Source: an uncultured Anaerolineaceae bacterium
GTDB taxonomy: Bacteria; Chloroflexota; Anaerolineae; Promineifilales; Promineifilaceae
Direction of reading: 5' to 3'
Length of the DNA stretch: 11,267 nt
Assembly (NCBI GenBank): GCA_937967805.1
Contig: CALBTC010000484.1
Span: 1-11,267 of the forward strand
Part shown: positions 1 to 5,896 of the stretch, in pieces
How positions within the stretch are numbered: position 1 is the stretch's first letter
Layout of the letters: every line of letters begins with the position of its first letter
Notes under the pieces: model-generated
Databases searched by the model: none
Told to the model about the DNA's origin: nothing
The model's input: the letters and a program-made list of their open reading frames with translations, nothing else
Program-made: the position numbers and the translations under genes

Positions 1-67
1 CTCTTTCAACCCATCCCGAATGCATCGAACCAGTCGCAAAATAAATAGGAACAATGCTGGCATAAAA

Positions 68-1132
68 TCAACCTACCGAGCCAGAACGGCCGTGCATCAC
101 TTCAACGGCCGCCCGGGCCATCAGCGGAATCATGGGGCCAAATGCAGCAAACCGTTCATCCTGCGTTTGCCCCCGCGCATACCTTATGTAAATTTGCGCA
201 ATAATCACCACCAGGCGGAACAACCCCAGCGTATGGTAAAAATTGATGTGGTGGACGGAACGGCCGCTTTGCTGCGCATATCGTTTTACCAGTTCCTGGC
301 GGGTTAAAAAGCCCAAATCCCCCGTGGGCATCATCGCCATCCCCTGGAAATAAGGCGGGTCCGTCGGCTCTGTCCAGTAACAGAGCAGCGCGCCCAAATC
401 AGACAGCGGGTCGCCCAATGTGCACATGTCCCAATCAAAAATGGCCACCAACCGACCCGGATCATCCTTAGCCAACATCACATTGTCAAGCTTGTAATCA
501 TTATGCACCAATGAATATTCGGTTGAAGGTAGCAAATTGCCCTTCATCCAATGATAGACCGCTTCCATTTCCGGCAAATCCTCTTCTTTGGCAGCGTGCC
601 ATCGTTTGTACCAGCCTTCCACCTGTCGTTCAATAAACCCTTCCGGCTTACCTAAATCAGACAATCCCAGCGCGGCATAATCGACCGCATGGAGCTCGGC
701 CAGGGCATCAACCAGCGCTTCGCTCATGCGGCGCGGCGCATCGGGCATATCGGCAAACTGCGGCGGCATGGTGCGCCGTACCACCACCCCTTTGCGCCGC
801 TCCATCACAAAAAAGTCCGCGCCGATAAGATTCTTATCCTCACAGTACAAAAAGGCGCGCGGCGCAGTAGGCAGCGCTTGATGAAGCACGGAAAGTACCT
901 TGTACTCCCGCGCCATGTCGTGGGCCGATTTGGCCACCGGCCCCAGCGGCGGCCGGCGCAAAACGTATTCGTGGCTGCCGTAATCCAGCAGGTAGGTAAG
1001 ATTGGCCGCCCCACCGCCAAACTGCCGCACGGTCAGCTCATTTTCGCTGCCGGGCAGCCTGCCGCGCAGGTAGGCGGCCACCTTAGCCACATCAAACCGC
1101 TCATCCGGCCGTACTTCGATTGTGTCTTTCAT
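68..1132 (-). CDS. ACAD10/11-type phosphotransferase (APH-fold acyl-CoA kinase)
   Basis: A 354-residue protein with the aminoglycoside-phosphotransferase/choline-kinase fold. Seen: a glycine-rich nucleotide loop (QFGGGAANLTYLL, about 37-49); the catalytic loop VHNDYKLDNVML (about 209-220, base D212, metal ligand N217); and the metal-binding IFDWDMCTLGDP (231-242, D233). This pattern matches the free-standing relatives of the kinase domain of animal ACAD10/ACAD11. Known for the group: ACAD11 and bacterial LvaA phosphorylate the 4-hydroxyl of hydroxyacyl-CoAs before a partner dehydrogenase completes removal. Inferred: the same job here, in the cytoplasm, because an ACAD11-type dehydrogenase lies upstream on the same strand, 334 bp away. 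Start is ATG at 1132; the Shine-Dalgarno (AAAGG directly against the ATG) is poor, so a slightly different start is possible. It ends in TGA. It is not expected to confer antibiotic resistance. Confidence 0.92.
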   Translation of the reverse strand: MKDTIEVRPDERFDVAKVAAYLRGRLPGSENELTVRQFGGGAANLTYLLDYGSHEYVLRRPPLGPVAKSAHDMAREYKVLSVLHQALPTAPRAFLYCEDKNLIGADFFVMERRKGVVVRRTMPPQFADMPDAPRRMSEALVDALAELHAVDYAALGLSDLGKPEGFIERQVEGWYKRWHAAKEEDLPEMEAVYHWMKGNLLPSTEYSLVHNDYKLDNVMLAKDDPGRLVAIFDWDMCTLGDPLSDLGALLCYWTEPTDPPYFQGMAMMPTGDLGFLTRQELVKRYAQQSGRSVHHINFYHTLGLFRLVVIIAQIYIRYARGQTQDERFAAFGPMIPLMARAAVEVMHGRSGSVG

Positions 1133-1149
1133 CCTTTCAAAGTTCCAAA

Positions 1150-1182
1150 TTAGACGATTTTTAGTCGATAATTAGACGATTC
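1150..1182. repeat. Three tandem 11-bp repeats upstream of the kinase gene
   Basis: Three head-to-tail 11-mers, TTAGACGATTT, TTAGTCGATAA and TTAGACGATTC, begin 18 bp upstream of the kinase ATG. The first nine positions are nearly invariant (TTAGWCGAT). An 11-bp period is close to one helical turn, so protein-binding sites stacked on one DNA face are possible, but no known operator is recognised. It could instead be a piece of degenerate intergenic repeat. Confidence 0.75.
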
Positions 1183-1257
1183 GTGTGTAGAGTCGTTGCA
1201 ATTGCAAATCAGCAAAATAGTTAGGTAATCGGCCCGAATCAAGTGGCTTGTGACTCC

Positions 1258-1402
1258 AAAGATTCCTCAGAGCTGGCAACTAAATTTTGAAAGAGTCAGG
1301 CCAATACCGCCCTTCGGAATGACATGAGGAGATTTTCCTGTCATTCCGAACCCGGCGCCGGGGCAAACCTGCTCAGGTGCTGAGGCAGGGTGAGGAATCT
1401 TT
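1258..1402. repeat. Nested palindromic intergenic repeat (TGTCATTCCGAA family)
   Basis: Two perfect 12-bp inverted repeats are nested. The outer arms are AAAGATTCCTCA (1258-1269) and TGAGGAATCTTT (1391-1402). The inner arms are TTCGGAATGACA (1313-1324) and TGTCATTCCGAA (1339-1350), with a 14-bp loop. It fills much of the 334-bp gap between the dehydrogenase and the kinase genes, where no ORF is convincing. The arms resemble the element at 8151-8257, suggesting one family of non-autonomous REP/MITE-like repeats. In RNA it would fold and might attenuate or stabilise the upstream transcript. Confidence 0.85.
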
Positions 1403-1466
1403 CCAGGCCCTCTACTAAGGAGCGTCCATTACCCAGATTAATTCCTAATGAGCAAATGCAGTGTTT

Positions 1467-2657
1467 CTACGACGCGTATTTCGCAAAAATCCGCCGCGCC
1501 ACGGACCATTTATGCACCTCATCTGGCCCGTCGTAGATGCGGGCGGCGCGCTCGTGACGGTACCAGTAAGCAATGGGCGTATCGTCGGTCATGCCCAGGC
1601 CGCCATGCACCTGCAAGGCGCGGTCCAGCACCGTTTGCAGCACACCGGCCACGTGGAACTTAATCAACGAAATGTCGTCGCGGGCCGCATACTGCCCTTC
1701 TTCGTCGATGCGCTTGGCGGTGGCCAGCACCATGAGACGTGCCGCATTGATCTCGGCCCGGCCCTCCGCTGCCCAGTTTTGGATGGTTTGCTGTCCGGCT
1801 AACGGCCGTCCCGGAGCCACCTCGCGCTGCAACGCATAGCGACACATCAGCTCAAACGCCCGCTCGCAAATCCCCAACCAGCGCATGCAGTGATGAATGC
1901 GTCCCGGCCCCAGCCGCTCCTGTGCGATGGCAAACCCCTCGCCTTCCTTGCCCAACAGATTGGTTGGCGGCACGCGCCCCTCGTCGTAGCCCACCGCGGC
2001 TGGGCTGGCCCTTCCGGCGCCCGACTCGCCCATCACGGAGATGTTGCGCACCAGCGTGTAGCCCGGTGTGTCCAGCGGCACCAAAATCTGGCTGGCGCGT
2101 TCATGCCGGCCGGCTTCCGGATTGGTGATGGCCATCACCACGGCAAACGCCGCGCCGTCGGCCGAGCTGGTAAACCATTTGTGGCCGTCGATGATATAGC
2201 TGTCACCTTCGCGAACGGCCGTGCAGCTCATCATTGTCGGATTTGAGCCGGCGTGCTCCGGCTCCGTCATCGAAAAGCAGCTGCGAATCTCGCCGCGCAG
2301 CAGCGGCATCAGGAACTGCTCTTTCTGCTCCGGCGTGCCGTGGTCGATCAAAATTTCCATATTACCCGCGTCCGGCGCCTGGCAGTTAAACACGTAATGG
2401 CCAAAGGGCGTCTGGCCCAGCTCCTGGCTCACCAGCCCATGCTCAAACAGCGTCAGCCCCATGCCGCCGTATTCTTTGGGCACCTGCGGCAGCCAAAGGC
2501 CTAAATCCTTCACCTGTTGCCGCTTCTGCTGCAAGTTAGGCTCCAGCGCCTTAAATCCGCTCGCCAGATACGTTTTCTCCAACGGAAAAAGCTCTTCGCG
2601 CACAAACGCACGCATCGTCGCTAAATTCTTTTTAAATTCAGGAGATAGATCAAACAT
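1467..2657 (-). CDS. Acyl-CoA dehydrogenase, ACAD10/11 type
   Basis: A 396-residue flavin-dependent acyl-CoA dehydrogenase of normal family length. Motifs typical of the ACAD10/11 branch: NCQAPDAGNMEIL (91-103), first signature TEPEHAGS (131-138), GPGRIHHCMR (250-259), and ALQVHGGLGMT followed by ARIYDGPDEVHKW near the C-terminus. D376 sits where most acyl-CoA dehydrogenases have the catalytic Glu of the YEG motif; Asp there is, as I recall, usual in this branch. The expected role is alpha-beta oxidation, or with the neighbouring kinase the elimination of a phosphorylated 4-hydroxyl. The start is M at 2657, not the upstream ATG at 2738: it has AGGAGA 7 nt upstream and begins the family's N-terminus, whereas the 27 extra residues are translated heptad repeat. 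Residues about 211-224 look aberrant and may reflect two compensating frameshifts. Confidence 0.96.
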   Translation of the reverse strand: MFDLSPEFKKNLATMRAFVREELFPLEKTYLASGFKALEPNLQQKRQQVKDLGLWLPQVPKEYGGMGLTLFEHGLVSQELGQTPFGHYVFNCQAPDAGNMEILIDHGTPEQKEQFLMPLLRGEIRSCFSMTEPEHAGSNPTMMSCTAVREGDSYIIDGHKWFTSSADGAAFAVVMAITNPEAGRHERASQILVPLDTPGYTLVRNISVMGESGAGRASPAAVGYDEGRVPPTNLLGKEGEGFAIAQERLGPGRIHHCMRWLGICERAFELMCRYALQREVAPGRPLAGQQTIQNWAAEGRAEINAARLMVLATAKRIDEEGQYAARDDISLIKFHVAGVLQTVLDRALQVHGGLGMTDDTPIAYWYRHERAARIYDGPDEVHKWSVARRIFAKYAS

Positions 2658-2664
2658 CGTTGTT

Positions 2665-2670
2665 TCTCCT
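2665..2670 (-). promoter_or_regulatory. Ribosome binding site that fixes the dehydrogenase start
   Basis: AGGAGA on the minus strand lies 7 nt before the ATG at 2657. It decides for that start over the in-frame ATG at 2738, whose downstream codons run through repeat DNA. Confidence 0.85.
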
Positions 2671-2675
2671 ATTAT

Positions 2676-2751
2676 CGGGTGATCGGTTATCGGTAAACGG
2701 TAATCGGTAAATTCTCCGGAATACCGATTACGGATCACGGCTTACCGATTA
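2676..2751. repeat. Degenerate heptad repeat with dyad symmetry between SDR and dehydrogenase genes
   Basis: Consecutive 7-mers CGGTTAT, CGGTAAA, CGGTAAT, CGGTAAA (2684-2711) are followed by a 12-bp centre containing TCCGGA. Then come CCGATTA, CGGATCA, CGGCTTA, CCGATTA (2724-2751), largely the reverse complement of the first set. The whole could fold into a long hairpin between the two genes. The SDR stop codon (TAA) lies in the last heptad. A related array is at 5133-5174. Confidence 0.88.
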
Positions 2752-3528
2752 CTGAAGACTGTTCCCAACAAACTGCCCGCCATCAATCAACATCGTTGCC
2801 CCCGTGGTAAAGTGGGACGCGCTGGAGGCCAGGTAAAGGGCGATGCCGGTTAGTTCCTCCGGTTCGGCCATGCGGCCCTGCGGAATCTGCTTCAGCACCG
2901 CTTCGTTGATTTGCGGATCGCTCCAGAGGGCGGCGCTAAATTTGGTTCTGACAAACCCCGGCGCAATGGCGTTGACCTGGATGTTATCCCCGGCCAGTTC
3001 TGCCGCCAGCACTTTTGTGAGCATGAGAACGGCCGCTTTACTCACGCAGTACACCCCCATCCCCGGCTGCGGCGTCAGGCCGGCAATCGAGGCAACGTTG
3101 ATAACTTTGCCGCCGCCGCGTGCCTTCATGCTGGGTACACACCCTTTGGCCACGCGAAAATACCCTTTCACGTTTACGTCCAAAATTTTGTCCCACTGGC
3201 TTTGTTCGGCCGTTATCACCGGTCCAAAATGGGGATTGGTGGCCGCATTGTTCACCACAATGTCGATGCCGCCATACGCGTCCGTCGCTCTATTGACCAA
3301 TGCTTGAACCGCGCCATCATCCCCTGTGTGGGCGGCGACGGGCAGCGCCGTGCCGCCATTGCCGCGAATTTTTTCGGCCACCTCGTTCAGCGACTCTTGT
3401 TTGCGGCTGGCCAGCACCACTTTGGCCCCGGCAGCGGCGTACGCTTCGGCAATGGCCTGTCCAATCCCACGCGAGGCGCCGGTAATCAAGGCAACTTTGC
3501 CGCTTAAATCAAAATCAGGTTGACTCAT
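2749..3528 (-). CDS. Short-chain dehydrogenase/reductase (SDR family)
   Basis: A 259-residue classical SDR. Seen: the Rossmann nucleotide motif TGASRGIG (17-24), NNAAT (93-97), and the catalytic tetrad N119, S147, Y160, K164 (YCVSK); then the PGFVRT segment (190-195) and a C-terminal LIDGG. An Arg after the second strand (ASRKQ, R42) suggests NADP(H), though this is only a tendency. It would interconvert a hydroxyl and a keto group, plausibly on an acyl-CoA given its neighbours; LvaD of levulinate catabolism is a reductase in a comparable place. Start ATG at 3528 has a strong GGAGGA about 5 nt upstream. It lies 91 bp upstream of the dehydrogenase gene, same strand, so the two probably share a transcript. 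The exact substrate cannot be read from sequence. Confidence 0.95.
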   Translation of the reverse strand: MSQPDFDLSGKVALITGASRGIGQAIAEAYAAAGAKVVLASRKQESLNEVAEKIRGNGGTALPVAAHTGDDGAVQALVNRATDAYGGIDIVVNNAATNPHFGPVITAEQSQWDKILDVNVKGYFRVAKGCVPSMKARGGGKVINVASIAGLTPQPGMGVYCVSKAAVLMLTKVLAAELAGDNIQVNAIAPGFVRTKFSAALWSDPQINEAVLKQIPQGRMAEPEELTGIALYLASSASHFTTGATMLIDGGQFVGNSLQ

Positions 3529-3546
3529 GCTTCCTCCTAGAAAATG

Positions 3547-3601
3547 ACCTCACGCAAAGTCGCAAAGACCGTTTAACGCACTTGGCGGCTTAGCGTGAGG
3601 T
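3547..3601. repeat. Palindromic repeat of the CGCAAAG type
   Basis: Perfect 9-bp arms ACCTCACGC (3547-3555) and GCGTGAGGT (3593-3601) extend as an imperfect inverted repeat of roughly 24 bp. The left arm contains CGCAAAG twice. It sits 19 bp upstream of the SDR gene, in the remains of the hydratase locus. Similar CGCAAAG/CGCAGAG repeats are common intergenic elements in environmental bacteria, and a short piece with CGCAGAG twice lies at 10807-10822. Confidence 0.8.
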
Positions 3602-3695
3602 TTACATTGGTGGTGATGTCCGTCTGCGGTACGGAGACGCAGAGCAAAAGACTCTGGAATGTGCGTCACCGTGCTCAACTGGTGATGTATCCCAT

Positions 3696-4013
3696 TTAAC
3701 GCCCCTTAAATTTAGGGGGGCGGCGTTCGGCAAAAGCCCGCTCCCCTTCGATGGCAATCTGGTAAGCGCGACTGTAGCCAATCTGCCGCAGTAAAAACCA
3801 GCAGGCCCCGGCGCAAAATCCCTTACCCGCGCCCGTTAGCACGATGGTCCGCACGCTCTCATCGTCCTGGGCATGGCTGAACGCGGCAAGTAAATCCTGA
3901 TTTAGCCGGGCGTTGAGCGCATTGCGTCGCTCCGGACGGTTGAGGGTGATTTGCGCAACCTGATCATCGTGCACATACAGAAGGGTTGAGAAAGCCGGAA
4001 GATTTGCGGACAC
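3696..4013 (-). pseudogene. Enoyl-CoA hydratase/isomerase remnant with a large internal deletion
   Basis: The 105 residues open like a full crotonase: VAQITLNRPERRNALNA, then VRTIVLTGAGKGFCAGA, the first half of the oxyanion hole. They then jump to a typical crotonase C-terminus, AYQIAIEGERAFAERRPPKF. Family members have about 255-265 residues, so about 150, including the second oxyanion glycine and the catalytic Glu region, are missing without a frameshift. The junction is near 3790-3800. Translation signals are intact: GTG start at 4013, AAGGAG 5-6 nt upstream, and an in-frame stop just before. It leads the presumed operon, suggesting the pathway once included a hydratase step here. An assembly error or a short functional protein is possible but unlikely. 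Confidence 0.85.
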
Positions 4014-4312
4014 AGCGTCTCCTTAATGGGCGTTTTTATATTCTGAGGAAAGCTACGTGTAAAACTATAAACGTCACCCGGCAATTGTGCAACGGAAAGA
4101 ATGTATAAAAATTCACACAAAAAGCTCACGCTGGAGACGTTGGGCAAAGCAGTAACCAATCCCGACAAAGGGTGTCAAGAATCATACGGTAAACTCACCA
4201 AATTCAAGAATCTTTGTAACTACAGAGCTCAAGAGATTGGGCCAATTTTCTCCAGGAAGGCAATTCGCAGAAAAAATTGGCCCAATCTTGGCCACACAAG
4301 GAGTGAACACCT
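4014..4312. other. Intergenic region between divergent hydratase remnant and LLM gene
   Basis: About 300 bp separating divergently oriented genes, so promoters for both should lie here. It is AT-richer than its flanks. No convincing ORF was seen: the one plus-strand frame over 4101-4316 has no family features. It holds the inverted repeat at 4234-4288 and the LLM ribosome binding site AAGGAG at 4298-4303, 9 nt before the ATG. Confidence 0.7.
4234..4288. promoter_or_regulatory. Perfect 16-bp inverted repeat upstream of the LLM gene
   Basis: The arms AGATTGGGCCAATTTT (4234-4249) and AAAATTGGCCCAATCT (4273-4288) are exact reverse complements with a 23-bp spacer, ending 24 bp before the LLM start. 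Each arm itself contains a shorter near-palindrome (TTGGGCCAA, TTGGCCCAA). It may be an operator for a dimeric regulator, a leader hairpin, or a copy of a small mobile palindrome; sequence alone does not decide. Confidence 0.8.
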
Positions 4313-5152
4313 ATGAAATATGGTTTTGTCATTCCCAGCGGCGATGCGCGCACAGTGGCCGATCTGGCTAAAACGGCCGAATCCGCCGGCTGGGATGCAA
4401 TTTTTGTCTGGGAACCGGTCTGGGGCATCGACGCCTGGATCAGCCTGACGGCCGCCGCTATGCAAACTGAACGCATCCGCCTGGGCACAATGATCACCCC
4501 CATTTCCCGGATGCGCCCCTGGAAGCTGGCCAGCGAAACGGCCACGCTCGACAATCTCTCCGGCGGGCGCGTGATTTTGGGTGTGGGACTGGGGGCGGTA
4601 GACACCGGCTTCAAGGCCTTTGGCGAAGTGACCGACCGCAAAGCACGGGCCGAACTGCTGGACGAAGGGCTGGACATCCTGACGGGGCTGTGGCGTGGTC
4701 AGCCGTTCCGCTACAGCGGCAAACATTACCAAATCGAAGAATGCGACTTTTTCCCGCCGCCGCCCCCATTGCAGCAGCCGCGCATTCCCATCTGGATGGT
4801 GGGCGCCTGGAATTGGCCCAAGTCAATGGAACGTGTGCTGCGTTACGACGGCCTGCTGCCCAACGTGCTGGATGCCAACAAGGTACACCAGCCGCTCACG
4901 CCGGAAGCCGTGGCCGACATGTCGGCCTTCATGCAGGAAAAGAAACCCAACGAGCCGTTTGACATTGTGGTGGAAGGGGAAACACCAGAAGATAAGCCGG
5001 AAGTGGCGGCGGAACTGGTACGGCCGTATGCCCAGGCCGGCGCAACCTGGTGGCTGGAAGCCCGTTGGCAGGTACCTCGTTCGGCAGAAGGGGCACAGTT
5101 GGTCGCGGAGCGCGTCAGGCAAGGTCCGCCTTCGGTATTCAGTAATCGGTAA
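4313..5152 (+). CDS. LLM-class (luciferase-like) oxidoreductase, probably F420-dependent
   Basis: A 279-residue TIM-barrel protein of the bacterial luciferase-like superfamily. Seen: MKYGFVIPSGDARTVADLA, ESAGWDAIFVWEP (first strands and helix), ERIRLGTMITP, the family-typical LDNLSGGRVILGVGLG (about 80-95), and RIPIWMVGAWNWPKSMERVLRYDGLLPN (about 161-188). Members use F420 or FMN for hydride transfer or monooxygenation; F420 is the likelier cofactor for this short form but is not provable here. Start ATG has AAGGAG 9 nt upstream. It is the only plus-strand gene in the window, divergent from the acyl-CoA cluster and convergent with the FrnE-like gene 7 bp away. The C-terminal residues and stop (SNR, TAA) are encoded by a heptad array, suggesting the original end was overwritten by repeat DNA. 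Confidence 0.93.
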   Translation: MKYGFVIPSGDARTVADLAKTAESAGWDAIFVWEPVWGIDAWISLTAAAMQTERIRLGTMITPISRMRPWKLASETATLDNLSGGRVILGVGLGAVDTGFKAFGEVTDRKARAELLDEGLDILTGLWRGQPFRYSGKHYQIEECDFFPPPPPLQQPRIPIWMVGAWNWPKSMERVLRYDGLLPNVLDANKVHQPLTPEAVADMSAFMQEKKPNEPFDIVVEGETPEDKPEVAAELVRPYAQAGATWWLEARWQVPRSAEGAQLVAERVRQGPPSVFSNR

Positions 5153-5174
5153 GCAGTAATCAGTTTTCAGTAGC
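5133..5174. repeat. Heptad repeat array at a convergent gene junction
   Basis: Six consecutive 7-mers: CGGTATT, CAGTAAT, CGGTAAG, CAGTAAT, CAGTTTT, CAGTAGC. The LLM stop (TAA, 5150-5152) and the stop of the opposing FrnE-like gene (TGA, read from 5160-5162) both lie inside it, so the array forms the 3' ends of both genes. Same family as 2676-2751. Confidence 0.88.
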
Positions 5175-5765
5175 GGCTTTTTCGGCGACCTGGGCCAGCA
5201 GCTCGTAGGGTTGGGCACCGGTGACGAGGTATTTGTTGTTGTACACCAGCGCCGGGACGCCGCTAAGGCCATATTGAAACGCCTGCTCCACGTCGGCCAT
5301 CATTTCTTGCTGGTAGTGCGGATCGTTTAGGGCGGCTAAAAATTGATCGCGGTCCAGGCCAACGGCCGTTGCCACCTCAGCCAGCACATTCAAATCCTCA
5401 ATATTTTGGGCGTCTTGCCAGTAGGCCCGGAAAACAGCATCGTGGTATGCTTCGCCCACGCCTTGGGCCTCGGCAAACTTGGCTCCAATGAGCGCCGGGC
5501 GGCTGTCGATGCCAAACGGCCCGGAATCGATTTCCAAACCGTATCGCTCGCGTGCCATTCTGACCATTTGCGGCCGTTTCGCTTCAATGGCCGCGCGGTA
5601 TTCGGGCGAAATCGGTGGCCCGCCCGCCGGCCGCAGTTCAAAAGAGCGCCACTGAATTTGTACGTTATGTGTTTCCTTGAGCTTCTCCAAACTGGAGGAG
5701 ACGAGAAAGCAAAACGGTCAAACAAAGTCTGACCAAACGTCGATGGTAACTTCATTTTCAGACAT
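5160..5765 (-). CDS. FrnE-like DsbA-family oxidoreductase, predicted selenoprotein (UPFC active site)
   Basis: Read from ATG 5765, the frame gives MSENEVTIDVWSDFV, a TGA at 5718-5720, then PFCFLVSSSLEKLKE and a complete FrnE body: WRSFELRP, ALIGAKFAEAQG, and the SGVPALV cis-proline loop (P171). It totals 201 residues, normal for the family. The TGA falls exactly on the first cysteine of the CPFC/CPWC motif (residue 16), with C19 retained. No base shift is needed and both flanks are conserved, which points to selenocysteine rather than decay. Upstream is AGAGG at good spacing. A SECIS-like hairpin follows the TGA. FrnE-type proteins are cytosolic thiol-disulfide oxidoreductases, some linked to oxidative stress. 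It lies 131 bp downstream of nei on the same strand. The alternative is a single nonsense mutation or sequencing error from TGC/TGT. A shorter TTG-initiated product from 5690 would lack the active site. Confidence 0.8.
5682..5700 (-). promoter_or_regulatory. Candidate bacterial SECIS hairpin after the in-frame TGA
   Basis: On the minus strand, CUCCUCC - AGUUU - GGAGAAG folds into a stem with four pairs below the apical loop (CUCC/GGAG), one C-A mismatch and two more pairs. The five-base loop begins 25 nt after the UGA and has G at its second position. This fits the known bacterial SECIS pattern of a hairpin directly downstream with an early G in the apical loop. A competing fold pairs GCUU-CUC with GAGAAGC around a bulged U and reaches 5710. 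Determined by eye; no energy was computed. Confidence 0.55.
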
Positions 5766-5784
5766 GATTTCCTCTTCAAGTTTT

Positions 5785-5803
5785 GCGCGCTAAGAAAGCG
5801 CGC
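5785..5803. repeat. GC-rich hairpin in the nei-frnE gap
   Basis: Perfect 7-bp arms GCGCGCT (5785-5791) and AGCGCGC (5797-5803) with a 5-nt loop lie 19 bp before the FrnE-like start, in its 5' leader. There is no proper U-run on either side, so it is not a standard terminator. It may affect processing or read-through from nei, or be another small intergenic repeat. Confidence 0.7.
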
Positions 5804-5896
5804 TACGGCATTATTAATTGGACGCTGATTTCCCTTATCTTCCTGATTACAAAGCAGTCACTCTATGTCATCATGGGAATCAGGCGAATCTGCGTT

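Noticed and set aside
1..67. Gene at the left window edge
   Set aside because: No convincing coding frame or signal in these 67 bases; an overlapping plus-strand frame is antisense to the kinase gene.
68..1132. Antibiotic-resistance aminoglycoside phosphotransferase
   Set aside because: The fold is shared, but the motifs and neighbouring acyl-CoA dehydrogenase fit the ACAD10/11-associated kinase group.
2658..2738. 27-residue N-terminal extension of the acyl-CoA dehydrogenase
   Set aside because: It translates heptad repeat DNA (TDYRLPITDH), and a strong ribosome binding site precedes the internal ATG.
2676..2751. CRISPR array
   Set aside because: Units are 7 bp, contiguous and without spacers; not a CRISPR layout.
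4101..4316. Small plus-strand ORF upstream of the LLM gene
   Set aside because: No ribosome binding site or family features, it runs through the inverted repeat, and it overlaps the LLM start.
5160..5690. FrnE-like gene starting at TTG 5690
   Set aside because: This start omits the active-site strand and CPFC region; the same frame continues upstream to a proper ATG with a ribosome binding site if the TGA is read through.
5785..5803. Rho-independent terminator between nei and the FrnE-like gene
   Set aside because: The stem is only 7 bp and is not followed by a T-run on the minus strand.
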